Positions 29,873 through 38,176 of a stretch of 64,000 bases of DNA are shown here, piece after piece (position 1 is the first letter of the stretch; each line of letters opens with the position of its first letter). Source of the stretch: an uncultured Flavobacteriaceae bacterium. Its GTDB lineage: Bacteria > Bacteroidota > Bacteroidia > Flavobacteriales > Flavobacteriaceae. The notes beneath the pieces are model-generated. The model ran no database searches. It was given only the letters and a program-made list of their open reading frames with translations, and was not told the origin of the DNA. The DNA lies in NCBI GenBank assembly GCA_913045325.1, contig CAJWPZ010000005.1, positions 25,885-89,884 of the forward strand, read 5' to 3'. The translations under genes were made by a program, and so were the position numbers.

Positions 29873-30025
29873 ATGGCAAAGAAATCAGTTGCATCGTTAC
29901 AAACAGGATCAAAGCGTTTAACCAAAGCTATCAAGATGGTTAAATCTGAAAAAACAGGTGCTTACATCTTTACAGAGGCTATTATGGCTCCAGACCAGGT
30001 AAGTGGTTGGTTGAGTAAGAAATAA
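29873..30025 (+). CDS. DUF4295 small basic protein
   Basis: A 50-codon ORF beginning MAKKSVASLQTGSKRLTKAI and ending VSGWLSKK. This is the small DUF4295 protein that regularly follows rpmB-rpmG in Bacteroidota, and it is very Lys-rich. Ribosome association is a reasonable inference from size, charge and context but is not shown. It lies 40 nt after rpmG, and a perfect terminator follows 27 nt later. Confidence 0.88.
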   Translation: MAKKSVASLQTGSKRLTKAIKMVKSEKTGAYIFTEAIMAPDQVSGWLSKK

Positions 30026-30052
30026 ATAATACCTTTTTTAAAAAATTATTTT

Positions 30053-30078
30053 AAAGCCACTTTTCAAAGTGGCTTTTT
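30053..30078 (+). terminator. Rho-independent terminator after rpmB-rpmG-DUF4295
   Basis: AAAGCCACTTT pairs perfectly with AAAGTGGCTTT (11 bp, 2-nt centre, effective loop about 4 nt), followed by more T. Confidence 0.88.
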
Positions 30079-30174
30079 GTATGCAACAAGGTTTGTATTA
30101 CAAACATCTTGCATATCAAACAAAGTAGCGCTATTTTTGGTATAGAATTTAGGTTTCTAATAAGAAAACAGATC

Positions 30175-31131
30175 ATGAGCTTTTTTAAAAAAATATTCAG
30201 CAAAGAAAAAAAGGAAACCCTAGACAAAGGACTAGAGAAATCTAAGTCTTCTTTTTTTGATAAATTAAACAAAGCGGTTGCAGGTAAAAGCAGTGTAGAT
30301 GATGATGTGCTCGATATGCTTGAGGAGGTTCTTGTGTCTAGTGATGTTGGGGTAACTACAACCTTGAAAGTAATAACGCGCATAGAGGCTCGTGTTGCCA
30401 AAGATAAATATGTAGGAACTAGTGAGCTAAATGGTATTCTTCGAGAAGAAATTGCAGGACTTTTAAGTGAGATTGATGGTGGTAATGCAACAGATTTTGT
30501 AGTTCCAAAACATGAAAGTGGTCCTCATGTAATTATGGTAGTTGGTGTTAATGGTGTTGGTAAAACTACTACAATTGGTAAACTAGCAAATCAATTCAAA
30601 AATCAAGGTTTACATGTAGTTTTGGGTGCCGCAGATACCTTTAGAGCAGCTGCCATAGATCAATTACAAGTTTGGGCAGATCGCACAGATGTTCCTCTTG
30701 TTAAACAAGATATGGGTAGTGATCCTGCAAGTGTGGCTTTTGACACTCTGCAAAGTGGCGTCCATCAAAAAGCAGATGTTATTATAATTGATACAGCAGG
30801 ACGTTTACATAATAAAGTGAATTTAATGAATGAGCTTACCAAAATAAAGCGAGTAATGCAAAAAGTAATTGCAGATGCGCCACATGATGTGCTTTTGGTT
30901 TTAGATGGTTCTACGGGTCAAAACGCTTTTGAACAAGCCAAGCAGTTTACTGCAGCCACGGAGGTTACTTCTCTTGCGGTAACCAAACTTGATGGTACTG
31001 CAAAGGGTGGAGTTGTTATTGGTATTAGTGATCAATTTCAAATTCCAGTAAAGTACATAGGAGTAGGCGAGGGTATTGATGATCTGCAAGTATTCAACAA
31101 AATAGAGTTTGTAGATTCATTTTTCAAATAG
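30175..31131 (+). CDS. ftsY: signal recognition particle receptor FtsY
   Basis: A 318-residue SRP GTPase that docks ribosome-SRP complexes at the membrane. The short basic N-terminus (MSFFKKIFSKEKK) replaces the long acidic A domain, as usual in Bacteroidota. The N domain is followed by G1 GVNGVGKTTTIGKLA, DTFRAAAIDQLQVWA, DTAGRLHNKVNLM (G3), TKLDGTAKGG (G4) and YIGVGEGIDDLQ. ATG 30175 was chosen; an in-frame TTG at 30109 gives a non-family extension. The frame that follows the stop codon without a gap holds a rimO-like remnant. Confidence 0.96.
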   Translation: MSFFKKIFSKEKKETLDKGLEKSKSSFFDKLNKAVAGKSSVDDDVLDMLEEVLVSSDVGVTTTLKVITRIEARVAKDKYVGTSELNGILREEIAGLLSEIDGGNATDFVVPKHESGPHVIMVVGVNGVGKTTTIGKLANQFKNQGLHVVLGAADTFRAAAIDQLQVWADRTDVPLVKQDMGSDPASVAFDTLQSGVHQKADVIIIDTAGRLHNKVNLMNELTKIKRVMQKVIADAPHDVLLVLDGSTGQNAFEQAKQFTAATEVTSLAVTKLDGTAKGGVVIGISDQFQIPVKYIGVGEGIDDLQVFNKIEFVDSFFK

Positions 31132-31221
31132 ACCAACTCGATTACCACCGCAGCAAAAACATCTTTTATAAAAATTACAGGCGCTGAAGATTTCGACTTA
31201 TATGCTGGGGTTGTAAAATAG
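31132..31221 (+). pseudogene. rimO: remnant of rimO (ribosomal protein S12 methylthiotransferase) C-terminus
   Basis: Directly after the ftsY stop there are 29 sense codons and a TAG, with no start codon. The translation ends SFIKITGAEDFDLYAGVVK, which matches from memory the very end of the TRAM domain of Bacteroidota RimO (pattern VKI..A.DFDLY...V). Full RimO is about 430-440 residues and commonly follows ftsY in flavobacteria. Here the radical-SAM and MTTase domains are missing. I read it as the stump of a deleted gene. The match is short, so chance is possible but unlikely given the position. Confidence 0.65.
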
Positions 31222-31263
31222 CATGGTTTAAGAGTTTTGTTTAAGCATTTCAAATCTATTTTG

Positions 31264-31271
31264 TACTTTCG
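31264..31271 (+). promoter_or_regulatory. near-consensus -7 element just before the propeller lipoprotein gene
   Basis: TACTTTCG differs from TAnnTTTG at one position and ends 4 nt before ATG 31276, the same tight spacing as at bshC, guaA and rluF. Confidence 0.35.
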
Positions 31272-31275
31272 GTAA

Positions 31276-32544
31276 ATGAAAAAATTGTTATTAGTTGTTG
31301 GGTTATTTCCTTTAGTTTTTCTTCAATGCAAAGATGCTACTAGCCCTGCAGATCAAGGCTTAGATTCTCAAAAAGGTGTTGTTTTTAACTTGTCTAATCC
31401 TACAAACACACAGAGCCAAACTCCAAGACTCTTTAGTAACGCCTCTGCCTTATACATGTCATGGGTTAGCTATAAAGATGATGTAGATTACCTGCATTAT
31501 GCTAGTTATACAGATGATACTTGGTCTACACCTGTACTTGTTGCCTGGGGTGATACTTGGTTTACAAACTGGGCAGATTTCCCCGCCATTGCCCAAAACA
31601 ATGGAAGCCTACTAACAAGTTATCTGCAAAAGTCTGACCAAGGCGCCTATAGCTATGATGTAATGCTGAATTATAAAAATAGGGACAGCCTTTCTTGGAA
31701 AAAGAATTTTATTTTACACACAGATGACACTAAAACAGAGCATGGTTTTGTGTCTATGATTCCTGCCAATAACCAAGATGAGTTTTTTGTTACCTGGCTT
31801 GATGGCCGAAATACACTAGAGAGCGACCCTACAGATCATGAAAATGGCGATCATTCTAGTGGTGGTGCTATGACTCTGCGTGGCGCTATGGTTGATCTTC
31901 AAGGCGAGGTAGTTAACTCACAAGAACTAGACCATCGTATTTGTGATTGCTGCCAAACAAGCGCTGCCATGACCCTTAATGGTCCTGTTGTGGTCTACAG
32001 AGACAGAACCCATCAGGAAATTAGAGATATATCTATCGTAAGATGGCAAGCTAATAATACCTGGTCTGCGCCCAAAACTGTACATGAAGATAATTGGAAG
32101 ATAGCCGGTTGCCCAGTGAATGGTCCTGCCGTAGCTGCTTTTGAGAAAAATCTTGCTGTTGCCTGGTTTACAGCCGCCAACGATCTGCCTAAAGTTCAAG
32201 TTGCTTTTTCAAGTGATAACGGAGAAACATTTGACAAACCAATACAAATTAATACCCAACAAACATTAGGTAGAGTAGACATAGTTGCACTTAACAATAC
32301 AGAGGCTGTGGTTTGTTGGATGGAGCGAGACACAGATGATGTAGCCTATGTGCAAATAGCTAAAATATCTAGTACTGGAGAAAAAGGGCAAACGCTAACC
32401 CTTACTAAAACAAAGGCAGGGCGAGCTACTGGTTTTCCTCAAATCGAGCTACTAAACGGCAGCATATATGCCGCTATGACACTATTAGATAAGGCTAATA
32501 CACCGACCATAAAAACGATGCGCGTTAGTGTAGAAGATCTTTAA
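31276..32544 (+). CDS. sialidase-like beta-propeller lipoprotein with CDCC cysteine cluster
   Basis: A 422-residue protein. A lipoprotein signal peptide has lipobox VFLQC (Cys18), so the protein should be anchored in the membrane. Repeated beta-strand blocks and one Asp-box (FSSDNGETF, about 311-319) indicate a propeller of the sialidase superfamily. The sialidase Arg-triad context and FRIP motif are not recognisable. Instead there are Cys223, Cys225 and Cys226 (RICDCCQTSAA) and Cys279 in WKIAGCPVNGP. Databases tend to call such proteins exo-alpha-sialidase; I would not assign that activity. Metal or redox binding by the Cys set is a possibility only. A TTG-started glycosyltransferase gene follows after 40 nt. 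Confidence 0.7.
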   Translation: MKKLLLVVGLFPLVFLQCKDATSPADQGLDSQKGVVFNLSNPTNTQSQTPRLFSNASALYMSWVSYKDDVDYLHYASYTDDTWSTPVLVAWGDTWFTNWADFPAIAQNNGSLLTSYLQKSDQGAYSYDVMLNYKNRDSLSWKKNFILHTDDTKTEHGFVSMIPANNQDEFFVTWLDGRNTLESDPTDHENGDHSSGGAMTLRGAMVDLQGEVVNSQELDHRICDCCQTSAAMTLNGPVVVYRDRTHQEIRDISIVRWQANNTWSAPKTVHEDNWKIAGCPVNGPAVAAFEKNLAVAWFTAANDLPKVQVAFSSDNGETFDKPIQINTQQTLGRVDIVALNNTEAVVCWMERDTDDVAYVQIAKISSTGEKGQTLTLTKTKAGRATGFPQIELLNGSIYAAMTLLDKANTPTIKTMRVSVEDL

Positions 32545-32584
32545 GTAATCTGCCGCTTACCTGCGGTTTAAAAACACATATATC

Positions 32585-33811
32585 TTGAATAGCCTACTAA
32601 TAATTGGTCAAACATTTCCAGAGCCCACAACAACTGCGGCGGGTGTTAGGATGTTGCAGCTTATAGAGATGTTTACTAGTCAAGGGTATCACATTACTTT
32701 TGCTAGTAGTGCAACTAGCTCAGATAAAAGTATTGATTTACAGACCCTGGGTGTAGCTACTGAGCAAATAGCGATAAACGATGCTTCTTTTGACGACTTT
32801 GTAACACAATTAAATCCAACCTTAGTATTATTTGATCGGTTTATCACAGAAGAGCAGTTTGCTTGGCGAGTGAGCGAGAGTTGTCCAAAAGCCTTAAAGA
32901 TTTTAGACACAGAAGACCTTCATTTTTTAAGAAAAGCAAGACAGCAGGCCCTTAAAGACGCCATTGATGTAAAGGATGCCAATCTCTTTACTGAGACTGC
33001 AAAAAGAGAAATAGCCAGTATACTAAGGTGTGATCTTTCTTTGATAATTTCTGAATTTGAAATGGAGCTACTCACCGGCACCTTTGCTGTTTCTAAAGAG
33101 CTACTGTATTACCTACCTTTTATGGTTACTGAGTTTGTTGATTCAGATAGTTTTCCTGGGTTTAAGCAAAGAGCTAATTTTATGACCATTGGTAATCTGC
33201 TTCACGGGCCTAATATAGATAGTGTATTGTATTTAAAAAAAGAGATTTGGCCACTGATAAAAAAACAGTTGCCCAAGGCCCAGTTATACATTTATGGAAA
33301 TTATGCTCCCCAGCACATTTTAGAACTGCACAATCAAAAGCAAGGCTTTTATATAATGGGTTGGGCAGACTGTGCAGCCACTGTAATGCAAAAGGCTAGA
33401 GTATGTTTGGCTCCTTTGCGCTTTGGAGCTGGATTAAAAGGAAAGTTGCTTGATGCCATGCTAAATGGCACCCCAGGGGTAACAACCTCAATAGGCGCTG
33501 AGGGAATGTACCCAGATACCATAAACCCAGATTGTATTGCAGATACCCCAGAGGACTTTGCAAAGCTTTGTGTGGCAATCTATACCGATAAAACAAAATG
33601 GGAGCAAAACGCTCAAAGAGGTATTGAGATTATAAAAGCGCGTTACAATGGCAAAGCCATTGCTAAGGAGTTTATGTCTCACTTAGGTGATTTAACAACT
33701 AGGCTAGCGCTTCATAGACAAGCACATTTTATAGGACAAATTCTTCAACACCAGAGTTTACAAGCCTCAAAATACCTCAGTAAATGGATTGAAGAAAAAA
33801 ATAAAGTATAA
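32585..33811 (+). CDS. glycosyltransferase (GT4-like), TTG start
   Basis: A 408-residue GT-B fold protein. The N-terminal Rossmann half opens SLLIIGQTFPEPTTTAAGVR. The C-terminal half has the GT4-type donor-site block LAPLRFGAGLKGKLLDAMLN followed by GTPGVTTSIGAEGM (about 279-306). The only start that keeps the first beta strand is TTG 32585; no ATG lies between the upstream stop at 32546 and residue 23. It would transfer a sugar from a nucleotide donor in the cytosol. The acceptor is unknown, and no other glycan genes are adjacent. Confidence 0.75.
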   Translation: MNSLLIIGQTFPEPTTTAAGVRMLQLIEMFTSQGYHITFASSATSSDKSIDLQTLGVATEQIAINDASFDDFVTQLNPTLVLFDRFITEEQFAWRVSESCPKALKILDTEDLHFLRKARQQALKDAIDVKDANLFTETAKREIASILRCDLSLIISEFEMELLTGTFAVSKELLYYLPFMVTEFVDSDSFPGFKQRANFMTIGNLLHGPNIDSVLYLKKEIWPLIKKQLPKAQLYIYGNYAPQHILELHNQKQGFYIMGWADCAATVMQKARVCLAPLRFGAGLKGKLLDAMLNGTPGVTTSIGAEGMYPDTINPDCIADTPEDFAKLCVAIYTDKTKWEQNAQRGIEIIKARYNGKAIAKEFMSHLGDLTTRLALHRQAHFIGQILQHQSLQASKYLSKWIEEKNKV

Positions 33812-33846
33812 TTTACACCCCTTAAAACAATCTGCTATTAGAAATG

Positions 33847-36324
33847 TTAAAGAGTAAATTTATTATTGTTTACAAAAAATAACGCGTTGGCAAAAAATAG
33901 TTTTCCTTGTTCCCAGAAAGATCTAAAAAGCACATCATCTACAAGGTAAACAACACTTCCAGATCCCATTCTAGCCTCGCCAAAAACCATTGAGTTTTTT
34001 AGTTTAGCTTTAGCATTCTCTCCAGAAAAACCAGAAACACTTTTTGCATCCCCATCTATATACCCAACATTATAACCATCTTCCATAAACTGGTAAGAGG
34101 TGCTGCCTTGTTTTAATGAAAAATAAGAATCTCCATATCCAAAAGCTAATGGATGAGAAGGATCTAATGTGATTTTATAAATACTACCGGTTATAAAATC
34201 AGTCACACTCTCCCGCTCGCGCTTGTCATAAGGAGTTAAGTTTGTTTTGCTTTGTTGATCTTCTAAATCATCTTGTTCATTGTTTTTTAAATCAAACCCT
34301 TTTTTATCCAAAAAGCTTCGCGTTGCACTACCCATGGCAATTACTTTTCCGCCACTGCGTATCCATTTTTTTAATTCCTTTATTTGCTGCTCCCCCAGTA
34401 ATTTACTATAGCGTCCTTCTGGTAATACCAAAACATTATATCTGGCTAGTTTAGAGAAAGACATGCTTTGTGTCTCTATGTGTGTTACAGGATAGTGTAT
34501 TTGTTTCTCAAAGAAATGCCAAAGTGCTCCATAGCTTAAAGAAGATACTCCATCACCTTTTAAAAGTGCTATTTTTGGAGCGTTAATCATTTTTATATCT
34601 GGAGATCCCATATCTGTCCTAGTGTCACCAAAAGTAGTGTTTGATGCAAATAATATGCGGCCATGTTTGTTGGAAATCTCATTTAATTTTTGATAAAATT
34701 TTGGGGTATCTTTGTTGTCACTTTTTGTGATCACTAAGCTACCTCTTTCAAAATTTTCTCCACCAAAGCGTAGTTTTTTCTCAGTAAAACGAACCTTAAT
34801 ATTTTCTTGTAAAAGCGCTGCTAAAAAATGAGCATCTTTGATGGTGTTCCAAGATGCTATAAAACCAGCAGCTGTTGTATTTGTGTTTTTTGAATTGCTA
34901 CCTGCTTTAGTTTGGGTTGCATCTACCAACGTTTTTGAAGCAATTGCCTCCAGTCCATAAGCGTACGGAATACTCCATGCTGTGATGTCATAGGTGAGGG
35001 GCTCCTCTAGGCTTGCATCTGGTTCAAACAAAACTTTAATCATTTTCCCTTTTGCTTGATTGGTGCTTACTACCAATGCGCCATTGGTGTTCATGGAGCC
35101 TTTACTAGCGGTAGTGTAGTGATATCCAGAAACACTTCCTTGGCCTGCGTATCCATAGCTAATCTCATGTTTGTCAAGTAATTGAGTGAGTAGCGCAATT
35201 TTATCTGGATGCCCCTGCAGCACATAACTTTTATATATAAGCGCATCGTTGGTAAAGAATTTTTTAAACTCTGTGTTTAATTCTGCTGCATTTTTACTTC
35301 CCATTTCAACGGTAGATAGCCCCGTGGTGGTATGGTGCGCCACGCGGTCTACAAGAGTAAGCTCGTATCCTTCGTCTGTGTTAATTCCTAAACCTGCGCG
35401 GCCATGACCGGCCTGTTCATAGGTCATGCCTATGGCGCCCATAAAGGTTGGGTAGGTGTCTCCATAACTTGGGTATAATAAATCAAACCGCTCTCTAGTG
35501 AAAAACAACCAACCTTCTTGGTCAAAATATCTAGCATGATTTTTTCCAATTTGTGTTTGAAAATCTCTTTGAAAATCACTAATCACCTCATGAAATGGCT
35601 CTGCGGCTGGCGCAAAATAATAAGGTTCATTAATGCCCTGTTCATGAAAATCAACATGAATATGTGGCATCCATTTATTGTAAATTTTTAAACGTTGTTG
35701 TGTTTCTACCTGTGTTGCCCAAGCCCAATCTCTATTAAGGTCAAAAAGATAGTGGTTAGGTCTTCCTCCTGGCCAAGGCTCGTTATGCTCATCTGCATCT
35801 TGAATAGCATTATAAGGAGTAGATTTTACTTGATTATACCAATTTGCATATCTGTCTCTACCATCAGGGTTTACACATGGATCTATAATAACTACCGTGT
35901 TTTCTAGCCATTGTTGCTTATTAGTTATTAAATCGTAGACTGTGGTCATGGCAGCCTCTGTGCTTGATGCTTCATTACCATGTACATTATAACTCAGCCA
36001 AACAATTGCTTTTGTAGGTGCTGCCTCTCCTTTTATAATACCCGCATTTTTAAGATTGTCTAGGCGTATTTGTTCAGCGTTTTTTATGTTTTGGGCACTA
36101 GATACTACTGCGTAGGTTAAGCTGCGTCTTTCATTGGTTTTTCCGTAGGCTTGATACGCTACCATATCACTATGTAAAGCTACATGCTCAAAATAATCTA
36201 CCACATCTGCATGACGCGTAAATTGTGTCCCTATAGTGTAGCCTAAAAATTCGCTAGGAGATTGAAGTTGTCCATATCCAACAGCATTCACAAAAAGTAC
36301 AAGGGTAATAATTAGGTTTTTCAT
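33847..36324 (-). CDS. M14 family zinc carboxypeptidase, exported
   Basis: An 825-residue protein. A signal peptide (MKNLIITLVLFVNAVGYGQ) precedes a peptidase M14 domain. Zinc ligands are His115/Glu118 (NVHGNEAS) and a His near 227 (HVDFHEQG). VNPDGRDRY carries the substrate Arg region, and the catalytic Glu is near 303 (GMTYEQAGHG). Residues from about 370 form a long C-terminal region with a class-I-amidotransferase-like flavour (RYNVLVLPEGRYSKLL). ATG at 36324 was chosen because it begins the signal peptide; the longer frame to 36393 is not supported. It is a single-gene unit, convergent with the glycosyltransferase gene. Confidence 0.85.
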   Translation of the reverse strand: MKNLIITLVLFVNAVGYGQLQSPSEFLGYTIGTQFTRHADVVDYFEHVALHSDMVAYQAYGKTNERRSLTYAVVSSAQNIKNAEQIRLDNLKNAGIIKGEAAPTKAIVWLSYNVHGNEASSTEAAMTTVYDLITNKQQWLENTVVIIDPCVNPDGRDRYANWYNQVKSTPYNAIQDADEHNEPWPGGRPNHYLFDLNRDWAWATQVETQQRLKIYNKWMPHIHVDFHEQGINEPYYFAPAAEPFHEVISDFQRDFQTQIGKNHARYFDQEGWLFFTRERFDLLYPSYGDTYPTFMGAIGMTYEQAGHGRAGLGINTDEGYELTLVDRVAHHTTTGLSTVEMGSKNAAELNTEFKKFFTNDALIYKSYVLQGHPDKIALLTQLLDKHEISYGYAGQGSVSGYHYTTASKGSMNTNGALVVSTNQAKGKMIKVLFEPDASLEEPLTYDITAWSIPYAYGLEAIASKTLVDATQTKAGSNSKNTNTTAAGFIASWNTIKDAHFLAALLQENIKVRFTEKKLRFGGENFERGSLVITKSDNKDTPKFYQKLNEISNKHGRILFASNTTFGDTRTDMGSPDIKMINAPKIALLKGDGVSSLSYGALWHFFEKQIHYPVTHIETQSMSFSKLARYNVLVLPEGRYSKLLGEQQIKELKKWIRSGGKVIAMGSATRSFLDKKGFDLKNNEQDDLEDQQSKTNLTPYDKRERESVTDFITGSIYKITLDPSHPLAFGYGDSYFSLKQGSTSYQFMEDGYNVGYIDGDAKSVSGFSGENAKAKLKNSMVFGEARMGSGSVVYLVDDVLFRSFWEQGKLFFANALFFVNNNKFTL

Positions 36325-36478
36325 AGTCTTTTTTGGTGTAATAATATCAAATGCTAATATACCCTGAAATTTAATAAAACAGGTGCTTATCAAAATATTT
36401 AGTCCACAAAAGAGCGCTATTTCATTGTTAATTATTTTAAAAATAGCTATTGAGAAATGATAGTTATTAATTAAAGGG

Positions 36479-36486
36479 TATTTTTG
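36479..36486 (+). promoter_or_regulatory. TAnnTTTG -7 element 4 nt before bshC
   Basis: TATTTTTG ends 4 nt before the ATG at 36491, so the predicted transcript would start at or next to the start codon. Confidence 0.55.
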
Positions 36487-36490
36487 TTTT

Positions 36491-38086
36491 ATGTCATCAA
36501 CTTCTATTTCCTATTCAAAAACTGGTTATTTCTCAAAGACCATTGGTGATTATCTTAAGCAAGATACATCGCTAGAGTCTTTCTACGGAAAATTTCCAAC
36601 CATTGAGGGTATTAAACTGCAATTAGAAGAAAAACAAAAGAGTTTCACCCAAAAGGGAAGAAGTGTTTTGGTGTCTCAATTACAAGAACAGTATGCAGGT
36701 GTAACTATAAGCCAAGCTACACAAGATAGTATCAGCGTTTTGTCTAAAAATTCAACATTTACTGTTACTACAGGCCATCAGCTAAATTTGTTTTCTGGCC
36801 CCATGTATTATATATACAAAATACTCTCTGTTATTAACCTCACAGAACAACTCACCAAAAAATACCCAGAAAATAATTTTGTTCCCGTATTTTGGATGGC
36901 TACAGAAGACCATGATTTTGAAGAAATTAATGGGTTTAATTTTAAAGGAAATAAAATAAAATGGGACACTACTCAAAGCGGTCCTGTAGGCAGATTTTCT
37001 ACAAAGGCCCTACAAGATTTAGTCACTGTTTTAAAATCAGAATTTGGGCAAACCACCAACGGCAGCTATTTGCTAGATCTATTTCAAGCGGCCTATTTGC
37101 AAAACGACACCTTAGCACAGGCCACCCGGTTTATTACAAATGCGCTTTTTGGTAGCTATGGTATTGTTGTTTTGGATGGCGATGACCGCGGGTTAAAAAA
37201 ACAGTTTACTTCTTATATAGAGGCAGAGCTGTTTGCCAAGAAAGGTTTTAAAGAAATTTCCAAAACAAGCCAAAGGCTAGTTTCTCTTGGGTATAGCCAG
37301 CAGGTACATCCGCGAGAGATTAATTTGTTTTACATCAAAGATGGATTAAGAGCGCGCATTATAGAAAAAGACGGCGCATTTTTAATTAATAATACATCTT
37401 TGGTCTTTTCTAAAGCCCAGATGCAAGACCAGGTATCTAAGTATCCAGAGCGGTTTTCTCCAAATGCTTTATTGCGTGGTTTGTATCAAGAAGTTATTTT
37501 GCCAAACCTATGTTATGTTGGCGGCGGAGGTGAACTGGCCTACTGGTTTCAACTGAAAGATTATTTTGAATCTGTTGAGGTTGCCTTTCCTGTTTTATTG
37601 CTGCGTAACAGCGCTGTTTTGTCCAACAAAAAACTAGCACATAGGTTAAAACAACTTGATGTTTCTGTACAAGATGTTTTCAAAAAAGACACAGCTCTTT
37701 CTACTTGGTTTGTACATAAAGTTTCACAGATTCCTATTGATTTCTCACCCCAGCTGGCGCATCTTGAAAAACAGTTTGAGGAGCTTCATACTATAGCCGC
37801 TAAAACCGACGGCTCTTTTTTAGGAGCTGTTGCAGCGCAACAAAAAAAGCAAACAAATGGCTTGCTGCATTTAGAGAAACGTCTTTTAAAAGCTCAGAAA
37901 AGAAAACATGCAGATCAATTAAGCAGATTAATTTCCTTACGGGCTGAGATTTTTCCAGGTGGAAATTTGCAAGAGAGAATAACAAATTTTTCTGAATTTT
38001 ATTTGGAATATGGACCTGGCTTAATACCTACAATTAAGCAGAATTTAAAACCTCTTGACGGAAAGTTTACTGTAATTTATTTATAA
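36491..38086 (+). CDS. bshC: bacillithiol biosynthesis cysteine-adding enzyme BshC
   Basis: A 531-residue protein that joins cysteine to GlcN-malate in the last step of bacillithiol synthesis. BshC features are TTGHQLNLFSGPMYYIYKIL (about 93-112), PVFWMATEDHDFEEI (about 132-146), the C-terminal coiled-coil region (about 410-490) and the block VGGGGELAYWFQLKDYF. It implies bacillithiol as a low-molecular-weight thiol in this organism, as known in several flavobacteria. bshA and bshB are not in the window. Confidence 0.93.
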   Translation: MSSTSISYSKTGYFSKTIGDYLKQDTSLESFYGKFPTIEGIKLQLEEKQKSFTQKGRSVLVSQLQEQYAGVTISQATQDSISVLSKNSTFTVTTGHQLNLFSGPMYYIYKILSVINLTEQLTKKYPENNFVPVFWMATEDHDFEEINGFNFKGNKIKWDTTQSGPVGRFSTKALQDLVTVLKSEFGQTTNGSYLLDLFQAAYLQNDTLAQATRFITNALFGSYGIVVLDGDDRGLKKQFTSYIEAELFAKKGFKEISKTSQRLVSLGYSQQVHPREINLFYIKDGLRARIIEKDGAFLINNTSLVFSKAQMQDQVSKYPERFSPNALLRGLYQEVILPNLCYVGGGGELAYWFQLKDYFESVEVAFPVLLLRNSAVLSNKKLAHRLKQLDVSVQDVFKKDTALSTWFVHKVSQIPIDFSPQLAHLEKQFEELHTIAAKTDGSFLGAVAAQQKKQTNGLLHLEKRLLKAQKRKHADQLSRLISLRAEIFPGGNLQERITNFSEFYLEYGPGLIPTIKQNLKPLDGKFTVIYL

Positions 38087-38165
38087 TACATCGTCTTGTT
38101 TACATCTTTGTTAAAATTTGCAATAAATTCTTTTGACAAGCCCTAGCAAAATTACTTTTTTGAAG

Positions 38166-38173
38166 TATTTTTG
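38166..38173 (+). promoter_or_regulatory. TAnnTTTG -7 element 3 nt before guaA
   Basis: TATTTTTG ends 3 nt before ATG 38177. An in-frame TTG at 38171 lies inside this element and is therefore not the start. Confidence 0.55.
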
Positions 38174-38176
38174 TTT

